A program made the translations under genes and the position numbers. A model generated the notes under the pieces. It had not been told where the DNA came from, made no database searches, and saw only the letters and a list, made by a program, of their open reading frames with translations. Below are positions 21,865-34,260 of a DNA stretch of 64,000 nucleotides, in pieces. The number at the start of each line of letters is the position of its first letter. Position 1 is the stretch's first letter. The stretch is from Hemileia vastatrix (lineage: Eukaryota > Basidiomycota > Pucciniomycetes > Pucciniales > Zaghouaniaceae): the NCBI GenBank assembly GCA_030280995.1, contig JASXTE010000001.1, positions 30,474,606-30,538,605 of the forward strand. The letters run 5' to 3'.

Positions 21865-23691
21865 CTTGTAGTGTAGTAAATAAGAAATTAATTTAATTCA
21901 AAAATAAATAAAAAAAAGTGCAAAATAATGCAATGGTTAAAAATAAGGCCTCCAAAAATAATCATTATATTCTTAATATTAAATAAAAAATCATATCCAA
22001 CATGCATGTAGAAAACATGAGTATTAGCTGCATTTAAAATATTAATCAATTATTTCGAATTAAAGCTTCATTTTATTGCTTACAAGTATAGTATTCTGCC
22101 ATATGCATTTGGCACACAAGATTCAACTATACCCTAAACATAAACAATTAAATGTGAAGCTTAAATCCAATGCCCAATTATTATGATAAATACAGCAATA
22201 ATACATAAGTATCTGTTGATGCTTTATTTAATATTTCTCCATATATCAATAATATATCAAACCACCAGATATCCATAATTTATAATGTTGAAAGGTATAG
22301 TTTCCTTAAACAAGAATCAACTATACCTCTACCATTAATAGAATTACAGGAGGCCAATACAATAAATTATTGATATGTAGAAAAAAATTGATCACATACA
22401 CATGTGGATACTATGATATTTTATTTTATTTAAATATTTAATATATAATCATTGAGAATAATAAAAAGTTTAAAAATGAAATAGTGAAAAAAAGATATTC
22501 TTACTTGAAATTAAAAAAAAATCCTTTGGTAGGAGTTGATTGATCGATAAATGGACAACTAATCTGTTAATTATAATTTTTAGGAATAGATTATTGTAGA
22601 AAAATAAGTATCATTTTTATTGAATGAAAAAAAAAGAGAAAGACAAACCAAAATAAAATTTGGATGCTAACCAAAAATTAGCTTTTTGATGATACTATGA
22701 CAAGTTAGAGATCAAGCTGCCAAGAGTTAAAAAAAATCATCAGTTCTATTTTTTTTATTTTTTAAAGAGATTAAAAAGGAGAGTAAAATACCAAAAATCC
22801 AAGTTAGTAATCTGTAAACAAGTTACTTTGGTGGCAAACCTAATGATTGAGAAAAATGGATTCCCTAAAAGTTGAACTTATATTTAAAGTGAAATTAATA
22901 TTTTTACTTAAGAAACAAGTATAAGGGACAAACCAAAATAAAAAACTCTTAAGTAAAACAGATGGAAAGCTAATTATTATAATAACCTGTCTCTTCTAAG
23001 TTGAAGGAGAGAAGTAGAAAATTTTCCACTCAGATGAAAATTTGCTTACAGTTATGCGTATAGAAACATGCAATTTACTGAAGCCGGTTGCATGGCATGC
23101 AGTGACTTGCATAAGGCGTATATGCAACAGGTTTTTACACAGCAATATATTGTACAAATGATGACTAAAAATTTTCACATGCTTTTAATTAAAACTTACA
23201 TATTGTTTTTACAGCTTATTTTTATAGGGTTTCACAAAGTATAATTCGAGGAACCAAAGCCTTGGATAGTTTCACACAGATGCAATTAATATTTACATTC
23301 ACTTATTTTACAAAATCAATCCACTTATCCATATAATTTGTTCACATAAAGTTGGAAAACTAACCTTCAGATGTTATGGACGCATTTTTTATCACTTATT
23401 ATTTTTTTTGCCACTAAGTTGACATTTGGCTACAAAAGAGTTAACAACCAAGTATGCATTTCTGAAAAACAATCTACACACAAAATCAGTATTCTGATAT
23501 TTCAAACATTTTAAAACTGGGAATATAAGTTTTGGCATTTAAAAATATCCAATACCTCTTTTTTTGGCTTTGATTTTTTATTATGCACATATACATTTCA
23601 CACTGTCAAAAACCTAATGGCAAATGGCATGTAAAAGAGTAGCACAAATTTAAATGTATATCAACTTTCATCTTATTTCTTATTAATTCAA
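21865..23691. other. AT-rich stretch, nothing recognised
   Basis: About 1.8 kb upstream of the TET-like gene. No further exon, RNA gene or element boundary identified. Confidence 0.4.
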
Positions 23692-25091
23692 ACCAGCCAG
23701 GCTCGCCCTGACTGGTAGTTTATTTTTATAGTAGCCAATGTTCCTTTAAGCAACATTGGCTGCTCAAATCTCACCATCAAACCTCCCAGCCAGTGTTATC
23801 TGGCTGGGAGATGCAAAAAACAGTTTGCAACCAAAGTCGCTGCAAGAGACTTTGGTTGCTTTATTAAATGACTTGCAGCCAGTTTATAACTGGCTGCAAG
23901 TCAATAATATAAAAAAAAGCGAGCGAAGTTGCTGCATGCAACTTTGCTCGCTTTTAAACACAAAATCTTTCAGGCAGTTTTAAACTGCCTGCAAGATGTA
24001 TTATAAAATTGGCCAATTTTTTTTTTATTAAACTCTGCCAGCTTAAAGCTGGCAGCAATTTTTTTTATATTTCAATCCCAAGCCACTTCCTGTGGCTCGG
24101 GTTCTTTTTTTTTATGTAATTATAAATTACTACCAGCCAGGCTCCCCCTGGCTGGTAGTTTATGTTCTAAGCAGCCAATGTTGCTTAAAGCAACATTGGC
24201 TGATCGATCACCTTAAGACCTCCCAGCCAGTGTTATCTGGCTGGGAGATGAAAAAAAAATTATTGCAACCAAAGTTGCTTGTAGCGACTTTGGTTGCTTT
24301 AAAAAAAGACTTGCAGCCAGTTTATTACTGGCTGCAAGTCAATAATATAAAAAAAAAGCGAGTGAAGTTGCTGCATGCAACTTTGCTTGCTTTTAAACAC
24401 AAAATCTTGCAGGCAGTTTTAAACTGCCTGCAAGATGTATTAAAAAATTGGGCAAAGCCACTAAAAGTGGCTTTGCCCATTTTTTTTTATTAAACGCTGC
24501 CAGCTTAAAGCTGGCAGCAATTTTTTTTTTCAATCCCGAGCCACAGGAAGTGGCTCGGGTTCTTTTTTTTTATGTAATTATAAATTACTACCAGCCAGGC
24601 TCCCCCTGGCTGGTAGTTTATGTTTTAAGCAGCCAATTTTCCTTAAGCAAATTGGCTGCTTAAACCTTACCTACAACCTCCCAGCCAGTGTTATCTGGCT
24701 GGGGGGTGCAAAAATGAGCTTGCAACCAAAGTCGCTACAAGCAACTTTGGTTGCTTTATTAATTGACTTGCAGCCAGTTTATTCCTGGCTGAAAGTCAAT
24801 AATGTAAAAAAAAAGGTGAGCGAAGTTGCTACATGCAACTTCGCTCACTTTTAAACACAACATCTTTCAGGCAGTTTTAAACTGCCTTCAAGATGTATTA
24901 TTAAATTGACCAAAGCCACTAAAAGTGGCTTTGGTCAATTTTTCTTATGTTACAATAAGCGCTGCCAGCTTACAAAGCTGGTAGCGAAATATTCTATTTT
25001 ATTTTCAAACCTAAGTCACTTCCTGTGGCTCGGTTTATTTTTTTTATGCATTTTCAAATTACTACAAGCTAGGCTCCATCTTTCTGGTAGT
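23692..25091. repeat. Three tandem units, each a chain of ten different hairpins
   Basis: Units start near 23692, 24130 and 24588, with a degenerate first hairpin of a fourth at 25060. Each unit has the same series of inverted repeats separated by short A/T-rich linkers: ACCAGCCAGG../..CTGGT; GCCAATGTT../..AACATTGGC; CTCCCAGCCAG../..CTGGCTGGGAG; GCAACCAAAGT../..ACTTTGGTTGC; GACTTGCAGCC../..GGCTGCAAGTC; AGCGAGCGAAGTTG../..CAACTTTGCTCGCT; GGCAGTTTTAAACTGCC; GGGCAAAGCC../..GGCTTTGCCC; GCCAGCTTAAAGCTGGC; CCGAGCCAC../..GTGGCTCGG. Stem sequences drift between units while pairing is mostly kept. Unit 1 lacks the middle of the eighth hairpin. No coding potential seen; function unknown. Confidence 0.92.
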
Positions 25092-25364
25092 GTTATCTGA
25101 CATTTGAAAGCTTGAAAAAAACATTATATGAAATAAAAAAAGCATATTCTTTGATATATTAAGAATTATGAATGGTAAAGGATTGATGAAGGGATTAATG
25201 GCTCAAAAATAAAATTGGCCATTGCTGATAAGGAGAGTTCTAGAACAATAGAGATTATCTATGAAAATTAGATGGGATGGAGTACATTAGGGCATCTCAA
25301 ACTTGATCAAATACGCCACATAAACACACCACAAAAAAAGTACCAAACACACCATCAGAAAATG

Positions 25365-25393
25365 AAATACACCTGCCCTGGACAGGTGTATTT
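25365..25393. repeat. Subterminal palindrome in the TIR element
   Basis: AAATACACCTG facing ACAGGTGTATTT around a short centre, about 75 bp inside the left end; a possible transposase-binding or structural site. Confidence 0.6.
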
Positions 25394-26311
25394 TGATGGT
25401 GTGTTTTGCCTCAAACACACCTTCTTTTGGTAAAAAAGCCATCAAAACACTTTTCTCCTTCATCTTAATTAGTCAGCAATAGGTACAGACAAGCCATCTC
25501 TTTAGATTCTTTTCCGCCTAATTCTTAAGGGCTTATTATTCAACATGTGAAAAACATGACTTCCCACCACTTAAGCAGCCACTTCACCATACACTCACCC
25601 TTAGTCTTAATCACCATTCACTAAAATTCCTCTTTCAGTCCATTGTAAACTAGAAATAACTGCTACCACTCTAGCCCTGGATCTATTGGTTAACTCAGAT
25701 ACCAACTCCAATGCTGAAATTGACTTGGCTTACATGTGTAACATGCTGAAGAATCACTACTTATATTCCAGAACACTTTCCATACAACACCAACCACAAT
25801 TTATCCTTGAGGTTCTTTAAACCATTCCTTAAATTATCTTTAAACAGATATTTTGCACAACCTTGCCTGGATTTCTCAGTTACTTGAACTGATAAAATAT
25901 CACTCAATTTTCAGAAATGATTCTTGTTGTTCATAAAGAGATCCTCTTATTCAAATCTGTGTTGCACTTTGTCATTTTAGTTCAAATTGAAATGGTGGCA
26001 CATTTACCCATCTTGAAAACCTCTTCCAGATCAGAGATGGAAATAAATATTTTGATTGTAAAAAAATGCTTTGAATCTCTCTTATATACATTGCATGCTT
26101 CTACTCTTGCTATTTTTTAGGATTCCAGTTAATTAAATGCTTTGTATTTAAATTATAAGTAATATTTTTCTCCATATCTACTTGACTAAAATTCATTCTG
26201 GATTTCTATTAATAATTTGGTTAAATATGGTTTTTCAAAAGCTTCATTAACCAACCCTTATGCACAAGATACATAAATTAACAAATTTTATTTTTCTAAA
26301 TCTAGAAATTT

Positions 26312-26550
26312 GGCAATACCCTCCCCTGAATTTCACTATATTAGGGGGTGTTGATCGCCATTTTTTTCATGTCAAAAAATTTTTTTATGTCTGAAAAAAA
26401 AAATGGCAATACCTCATCCTGAATTTTACTGTGGGAGGGGGTGGAGATTGCCATTTTTTTTCATGTCAAAAAAAAATATTTATGTAAGAAAAAAAAATTT
26501 ACAATACCTCCCCCTGCAACTTACTGTGGGAGGGGGGTAAAGATTACCAA
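26312..26550. repeat. Three tandem hairpins in the TIR element
   Basis: Units at 26312-26359, 26404-26452 and 26499-26550: ATACCTCCCCCTG facing GTGGGAGGGGG inside GGCAAT/ATTGCC arms, separated by T-rich then A-rich linkers. Period about 93-96 bp. Confidence 0.75.
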
Positions 26551-26919
26551 ATTTTCATTTTAATTTCATAAATTCTTATATAAATCAATAAAAAAATATA
26601 ATCAGCCAAGTAAAAGTAATGGTATTCACAATTCAACCTGCTAATGATTTCAGATGTGACCACAGCCAAATAAATCATATGACAAGCAAAGTATTGACAA
26701 TTCATCCATTTAATACAAATAAATAATTAAATGAACAAATTTATACAGCAGCAAGGGTCAATTGCACAAACATTTTATTTGATTGATTATATTTAATAAT
26801 TGATAATTTAAGAATTTATGAAATAAAAATAAAAAAATGGAAAATCTTCTAATTACCCTATTTGGAACCCCTCCCTAAAGATTTACTATAAATAGGGCCC
26901 TTACCCCTTGCTTTACTTA

Positions 26920-28746
26920 CCTGGTTTATCAGACTTTGGTTGATCTGGAATGAAAAACAAAAATGAGTAAGTGCTTCACAAGATTCCGAAAAAATGAGAA
27001 AATTTTTTACAAGATATCAAACCAGGAGTTTCCTTGGTAGTTTGATGATTATCTCTTGGATTTTTGATTGATTATTATGCTGAGAAGAGTTCCAAATAGA
27101 TTTGATGATACCATCTCCTGAAAAAAATCCAAAACATCAACAAATCAGGGAAAAAAATGATTTATAAAGAAGAAAAATTGAGGAAAAAAATGATAAAAAA
27201 CAGTTGAGGAATTGACATACCTTGGGAGTGGTACAATGAAAAGTATCAGAAAAAACATGCATATTACAGAATATCAAAATTCAAAAATTTAAATTAGTTT
27301 ACATAAAAAGACTCAACTTTAAAAGTAGATATCTCAGAAATTTCTGAGCCAAAATTGATTATGCTTTCCGGAAATGAAATTCATGCCTATAGAGAACCTG
27401 TAATCAAAATAAAGTGAGATTTGAATGAGCTAAAATTCATCAAATGTTAATATTCATCCTCATAAAAAATTACAAAATAGGAAGGACTCATCCAAAACTG
27501 ATATTTAGCTGATCAAATCAGAGCCAAAAGCCTGAAGTATTATTTGAAATAGATTGCATAAGCCCTATATGCATATTATGCAACATTGAACTTAAAAAAT
27601 GTAAATTAGTCTATGAAACAAGATTCAACTTTGGAAGAAGTTATCTCAGCAACCACTAAACCAAATTCAACACCATTTTCTGGAAATAAAATAAATGATT
27701 CTTGAGATTCTTCCTAAAAAAGTATATTTCATTTAAAAAACCCCAATCCTATTTCTGACCTTTTATTTTTGACTTAAAAGAAAATCAAAAAAGGGTTATA
27801 AAAATTAAAGTCAGGTATTATCAATGGTCTAAAAAGATCTATTTTAACTACCTATGTTATTTATAAGTATTATATTTGTTCCAGAGTAAGACCTACTTGA
27901 GAAGATTAAAATAAAGTTGATGGAAGTTTGAGCCAAGTAAATAATAAATATCTCATTAACCAGTGAGCCAAATCAGATGTTGCTTGGTGGATATGAGAGC
28001 TAGGCTTCTGTAGAACCTTCTTAAAAGTGGAAATGTGATTTGAGAAAACAAAAAAAGAAATAGAAAAAAAAACAAAAACAAATTCAGAAAAAGAACTTCA
28101 GTTAAAATTGAAAAAAAGATGGTGAGAGGATGACTTACCTGATGAGATGTCTTCAAAGATGTAAAAGGACCAGATAGAAGTTCAGGAAGTTATGGATAAA
28201 AAAAATAGAAGAAGAGTTAAGGAAGTGAGAGAAGATGAATAAAAGGATATGAGGGATCATTGAAAAACAGAAAGAATGAAAAATTATGCAATTTCTGAAA
28301 TATCCAACTTCATGTTGAGATGATTGACCAAAATGAATCAGGAAGGGAAAAATTATTCTTTCAGTGAAAATTCAAAATAAAAGTTAATATGCAAAAATAA
28401 AACAAAACCAAGTGGAAAGTACATGCAACTTGATCATTCTGAGAGCATGAAAAAAGGATTTAAAAGGGTTGTGTTGAAAATTTTGTAGTGTTCTTGGCAT
28501 GATGACTGAGTTTTGAGGATATAAATTTGTTCAGGAATTGTTGATAAAGAAAGTAATGAAAAGCTCAAAATTTACTGGGGCACCATGTGTAAAAATTTGT
28601 ATCAAAAAAGTGGGTTGTGAAAGATGTGATGTGTGGTGAATTGGGAGGATCTTTAGATTGGTTGCCTGTGCTGTGGTTGGAAAATTTTCACTAAAGTAGG
28701 ACATATTTGACCCCATGTTTATAATCTCATGTACCAAATCAGCCAT
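26920..28746 (-). other. Possible multi-exon minus-strand gene inside the TIR element
   Basis: An ATG at 28746, just inside the right TIR, opens a 71-codon frame (MADLVHEIINMGSNMSYF). Good donor and acceptor strings follow further down on the minus strand: CATCAG|GTAAGT near 28138, CTCCCAAG|GTATGT near 27222, TTTTTTTCAG near 27120, and a 24-nt segment between TTCCAG and GTAAGT near 26920-26945. I could not chain them into a convincing protein and recognise no family. Confidence 0.25.
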
Positions 28747-28821
28747 GTTTCATGGTGTGTTTATGTGGTGGTTTTCAAATGAAATCCACCAGGCATATTT
28801 GTTCAAGTTTGAGACCCCCTA

Positions 28822-29742
28822 TTAAAAAGTAGATGGGTAGAGGAGGAGGAAGAGATCCTTAAGAAGATGAATAAAATATTACTTTCAAAATTTTTTACAG
28901 ATAAATATTAAATTGAAATAAATTTTGTAAATATTTTTGTCATTATATTGGTTTCCACTTTTAAATGCAGTTACTATTTCACATGTACTCATACCAAAAC
29001 TTGGGAAAGTGATTTATATAAGCATTAAATATTTAAAAAGGAAATCTTGCATATTAATTTCCATAAAAACCTTTCATGTTATACACTTTAAGGACTATTT
29101 TTATTTTTATTTAAATATAAATATTTCTTTTAGTTGAGTAACTGAAGATTTTATTTTCAATAGCCTGTAGGTCTTATATTTTTGGTAAAATTTAAAAAAT
29201 TATACAAAATTTAGTTTTGCAAAGACTTAACAGATTAGAAGTGAGAAGTGACTATAATATTTTTAAATTTTGAAAATAGGAATGGCATTAGTTATTTCAA
29301 TTCCTATAGTTATTAATATTTGTGATCAAAAAATTTGCTAAATTTATTTATTGTTACAATTATGTAGTAAAAGATATTATTATTGTAAATTAAATTTACT
29401 TTCATAATTTTATGGTTTATCTTTTGAATGCAAAGTAATGATTAGGTATGTTAAAGAATAATTTTCTTCCTCTAAATTGATAAAAATATTGTATATTCAA
29501 AAGCTTATGTTGGATCAATGTGTGCTCAATGTGTGCTCAATGAAGGATAAAATCATTGTTATAGTTGATCAACTTATGCATAACTTGAGATCAGTTGAGG
29601 TTCATTTTTGGACCAATCTGAGAATAAATGTAAATCTAACTCTAATTTACTTATGTTTATAAAGTATTCATAAACCTGGCATAATTAAGGGACACTCTAA
29701 ATTTCAGGAGAGGGGATTGCTAGCAATTCACCCCTAGATTTC
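28822..29742. other. AT-rich stretch, nothing firm
   Basis: Only a palindrome GGGGATTGCTAGCAATTC near 29712, with the same TTGCTAGCAA centre as the MITE ends at 54236-54497, stands out; no full second MITE end was found. Confidence 0.3.
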
Positions 29743-30520
29743 CCGTGGTGCCTATGGATGTTGATTCTGACTCTGAAGCTAAAATAATAAAAACTGTTTT
29801 GGAAAAGATCAATCAGGTAAATATGTCCCTTAATTATGGGGAATCGTGTTTTATTGGTCTTTATTTAGCTGATAGGAAGAAGAAGTGTTTGACCAGAAGG
29901 GGCACCTCTTATGGAGAAATAGAATGTTTGTGATTCTTTTGAAAGGTTTGAGGAGAATTTGAAAACTCACTTTTTTTTGTCTTTGGAATATTTAAATTTA
30001 ACTATAAATGGTATGGAGGCTAGGGAATTGGTTGGTTCAGCCCATCAAATAAACCTGATATCCTTGCACCAGGCTACTCATCTGGGCCTCCCTGTAAAGT
30101 CTGGTATTTGTGGGAGTTTGAGAGGGATTAGTGGTCACCTCACTGAGTTGTTGGGGACTACTGAATTTTTATCAAGTTGTATGTAGATGTAGCCTCAGAA
30201 AAGTTTCATTTTTTATATTTCCAAGGGAAAAGTGAAGGCTGTTTTGGGTGAAACATTTTTGATGTATTTTAAGGCAAAGATTAGTTATAAGTTTGATTTT
30301 AGAATCAGTTTGGACCTGAATAGTAAGGATTTCTAGAGAGCTTCTTATGAGGTTTTCATCACCAGGAGAGAATTTTTGGGAAACAAGGCCTGGATTGACT
30401 TCACTGTGTCAGTATTCAGATCTATGCAGGATAAAAAAGGAAGCTAGTGTAGTGCTTCTCCAGATATTTTGGAGTGTGGCTCAGGCTCTAGTGAGGGTCT
30501 ACATTTTTTAGAGTAAGAAG
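29743..30520 (+). pseudogene. Decayed coding segment, unknown family
   Basis: Frame from about 29743 (VPMDVDSDSEAKIIKTVLE) shifts once near 29930 (DSFERFEENLKTHFF follows) and continues with LVGSAHQINLISLHQATH, YFKAKISYKFDFRISLDL and WIDFTVSVFRSMQDKK, interrupted by at least four stops. Amino-acid composition and G-rich codons differ from the AT-rich surroundings, so this was coding once. No domain recognised. Confidence 0.4.
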
Positions 30521-31983
30521 TTCTGATCACATTAGTTCTGAAACCTCTTCCCAAGATGTAGAAGTCCTAGTTTGTAGTAGGCCAACTTACTTGGCAATGT
30601 ACCAAGTGTATTTTCAACTCTTTCTTCTTGATGTTTCTCTTCTTTTAAAGTATAATTCATGTTTTTTAAAATATATCTTTTCTCTTTCAAAGTTTAAATT
30701 TTTTTTATTCAAGCTCAAAAGGAAAGATTGGACATATATCTTTGGCAAAAGATATGAGGAAATGCTTTGTTTTGGTGAAAATCATGGCTAGAAGTTGGTG
30801 CTTAAAATTGTATGCTGATATAGTTTACTTAATGCCTTTCAAAAATATTGCCTTGGCTACACATGTGAAAAATTGGGAGTCCCCTGTTTTTTTTTTTAGC
30901 CAAGTTGAAAATTCAAGAAAAGAAGAAAAATTACAAGATAAGTTAAGAAAAGAAGGGAAAAATATAAAGATAATGAAGGTGTGAGTATTTATGATGATAT
31001 GTAATTCAAAATAATAAAAATTAGGAAAAAAAGAGCCAATTAAAATAATGATAATTAATAAATTGATAAAAATGATAAAGAACTGGGAAAATGGCCTGTA
31101 TGAAATGCTGCAAGGTTAGAGGAGAAAAGCTCCCAATGCCACTGATTTGAGTATGGTAGGGAAAATCACCCTAACTTGAAAATGTGAGGATAATATCCTT
31201 AATTGATGATAGGGATATGATGGCCCAACTTGAAGATGAAATGGATAAATTGGCCTGGAACAAAATGGAGCTTGGTGTGGCATTCCTGTATGCAGTAGCA
31301 GCATGTAAATTGAAAAAAGTGGCCATTTGAATATGGAAGGATTTATTTTTTTCCATATAGAGTGATGAGTATTAGTGTGCATAATGTTTGGATGGAGCTC
31401 CCAAAAAGCTAAAGTTTTTTTCTTACTTTTATTTCTTGATGAAATTTTAGTAATTTTATTGTTTTATGGCTGATTTTTGGGGTTTCCTGATTTTTTTATA
31501 ACTTTTAGGTTTTGTTTCTTACATTTTAAAAAATGTGTCTTAGTCTGGGGAACAAGTGCTTAGTACCGGTAGATAGCTTAAATCTATTTCTATGATTTAT
31601 GTCTAGAAGATATTATTGTGATTGTTAGATTTTAGGGGTTATTATTGTGTTCCTTATTTTACTTGGTGTTTAAGTTTTTTATTTTGTTAGATTAGCCACA
31701 GTAAACTACAGCTTACTAAGAGGATAAAGAATACTGGGGTAAGTTAATCTTTATCATATATCAAGGAGTAGTATCTTACCTTTTATTTGTAATTATCAAG
31801 AAGGAAATAATAGGGGAGAACATGTAAATTACATTACAAAATAATTTTTACTTTATTTTTTCTAGAGTAATCTAATAACTTTATTCAACTGCACTTCTAT
31901 TTATCATTAGACTGAGAACTTTAAACTCATTCTTTTGAGAAAACTATTCTATCATTTTCTTAATTTCTGGCTATTGAAACTTT
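30521..31983. other. AT-rich stretch, nothing recognised
   Basis: Short open frames (30591-30984) have no family resemblance and no splice support. Confidence 0.35.
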
Positions 31984-32579
31984 TTTCAGCATTGATATTC
32001 CCAGGACTGAGTAAAAATTTCTCATAAATTATGCTAAACACATGTAGTACACATAAGAAGAATAAATAAAGGTATACAAGATGTATAAATAAATGAAATC
32101 AATGATTAAATACAATATATGCCATTATAATTCCTTATATACATGCATATATCCACCTTTTATAAGTCTTATGTACTTAATATTAAGTTGGAATACGTCA
32201 GGGTAAACTTAATAACCTTAAAAATAAGGCCACATAATTTTTAAATAGACTTAAAGCTGTTATTTTTATTGTTTTACGGAAAAAATAAGAAGTGCACTTT
32301 AAATCACTTAAAAGTTGAATATATGCACTATAAATAAAATAATATTGAAAATGCACCTTGAAAGATCATTTTTTCTTAATTAGAACTATTTATTTAGCTA
32401 TTCAAATGCATAAAAATACCAATTTTCAAATTTGATGATTTTTTATGCTAGAAATGGCTTCTGTGTATTGGCCACATACTTCCTGAATTTGTCCCACGTA
32501 AATAGCTTCATTTTCAGAAAATTCAGAAAATTCAAACTATAATTACCCCAAATTGTATTCCCACTATGGGGAAACACAC
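31984..32579 (+). repeat. Old B-type LTR, piece 1 (sense on plus strand)
   Basis: Diverged reverse-orientation relative of the element B LTR. It starts at a worn TGTCAGC end (TTTTCAGC), with CAGGACTGAGTAAAAA and GGCTTCTGTGTATTGGCCAC matched in the B LTR. It is cut at 32579 by insertion of element B and resumes at 42229. Confidence 0.8.
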
Positions 32580-34080
32580 TGTCAGGCTAAGGTCAAGTAC
32601 AAGGACGTGAACTAGCTTGAATAGTCAGTTGTCTAGAAGATTTTAATGGTCCTATAAGAATACTGTAGTTTTAATCCACTAAGTTGTAAAATATAATCAA
32701 ATATAAAGGTCTCAGTAATATAATTCTCACTATTCTTATATATGGCTTACAATCTTTATAGTTGGTAGAAAAATAGATTATATAAATTCAGATACTATTC
32801 AAAAGTCTTATAAAAGTACTAATTGATATGTATTGTAATTGATTTGGTTATATTGGTTAAATTGTAATGATAAAGAATGAAGAAACACAACCCAAAAACC
32901 TCCTCCCTTTATACACACTGAGTTCCCCAATGATTCCCTTAATGTACCACCCAATACACAGTTAATGACGCCTCTAAACAATCAATAGACATACCCATCA
33001 ACATTCCCAGTAACCCATGACATAATTAGAAGAGTAAAAACCGCCAAAATCCTGTAATAATAAGGGAAATCCATCAAAATTAAAGAAAAAGACAAAAAGA
33101 GAGTATATGCCTATTAAACAATAATATTAAAGACTAAAGGAGACTTTTTAAGGTAAATAATAGCTTAATAATAAGGGGGATTTACTGTAGAAATAATGGG
33201 GCTAATCCTGACATTATACTACGTGAAATTCCCATTCAAAAATAACCAAAATTGGCTGAGAAACCACCCAAAAACTTAAAAAAGAGTGTGAGATGTGGGG
33301 TAACTACATGCAGTTCTTGGCAGGCGCTTGCACGGGTAAATCCTTGACTAAAATTAGGCAAATTTAAGCGTGGTGATGAAATAAAGTGCCAAGAGTGAGG
33401 TTATTAATGAAATTAATGCATATAAACAAGGTCAATGCATTATTAATTAAGCTAGGACACTAAATAAGCGCCTGTCGCCTATTTTAGTGTGTTTCCCCAC
33501 AGTGGGCGTAGAATGTGGGGTAATTATAGTGTGAAAAAGCTAACTTTGCTAAAAATGAAGCTATTCACACAGGAAAAAAGCAGGCAGTATGTGGCCAGTA
33601 CACAGAAGCCATTTCTGGCATAAAAAACACCAAATTTGAAAAGTGTTATTTTTATGCATTTAAATAGCCAAATCAATAGTTCTAAATGATCCCAATTGAT
33701 CTGTCAAAGCGCATTTTTGATATTCTCAATTTTATAGCACATATAGTCAACTTTTAAGTGAAATAAAGCGCATTTCTTGTTTTTTGCATAAAACAATGAA
33801 TATAACAGCTTTAAGTGTACTTAAAAATTATGTAGCCTTATACTTAAGGTTCTTAAGATTACCCTAACATATTCCAACTTAATATTAAGTACATAAGACC
33901 TATAAAAGGTGGATATATGCGTGTATATAAGGTGTTATAATGGCATTTTTTGTGTATTATCATAATTTTACTTATGTATACTATTTGTGTACTCTTATTT
34001 ATTATTCCCATGTATAGTTCATGTGTTTAACATAACTTATAATTACTTTTTACTCAGTCCTGGAGATATACAGGCTGACA
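32580..34080 (-). repeat. Element B 3' LTR
   Basis: 1501 bp, TGTCAGG..GGCTGACA in plus reading. TATA-like box (minus TGTATAAAGGGAGG) at 32903-32917. Confidence 0.95.
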
Positions 34081-34103
34081 CTCGCCCACCCAAAAAAAAC
34101 AAT
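34081..34103 (-). other. Element B polypurine tract
   Basis: Minus strand T-run then GGGTGGGCGAG directly before the 3' LTR. The homologous GGAGTGAGGGAG of element D (49320-49342) and GAGTGAGGGAG of E (45859-45880) sit at the same place. Confidence 0.7.
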
Positions 34104-34260
34104 AAAAAAATGATAAGTTATACATTTTATTTTATTAATTTGTAATTTTCAGGTATTCAGAGTAAATCTGTAGCATTAAAGATTCAACTTTAAAGAAATA
34201 AAACATAATAAAATATTATGAGTACTGGTTTTTTAACCTCTCAGCTGGTTGAACAGAAAT

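Larger units (their letters stand above)
25290..28819. mobile_element. DNA transposon with TIRs, no transposase recognised
   Basis: Left end GGGCATCTCAAACTTGATCA and right end (reverse strand) GGGGGTCTCAAACTTGAACA start inverted repeats of about 28 bp that resume at CCACATAAACACACCA on both sides; the right TIR has an extra imperfect palindrome of about 27 bp. Both ends abut TA (25288-25289, 28820-28821), which fits a TA target duplication of Tc1/mariner type. The interior of about 3.5 kb holds hairpins (25365-25393, 26312-26550) and minus-strand splice-like signals, but I recognise no DDE domain. Either a decayed autonomous element with many introns or a non-autonomous one. Confidence 0.75.

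Noticed and set aside
23692..25091. Chain of hairpins with T-runs as bacterial-type terminators
   Set aside because: Context is a fungal nuclear genome and the hairpins come in fixed series rather than after genes.
29703..29735. Second copy of the 54236-54497 MITE
   Set aside because: Only the TTGCTAGCAA palindrome and a TCAATGTGTG word are shared; no second end or duplication found.
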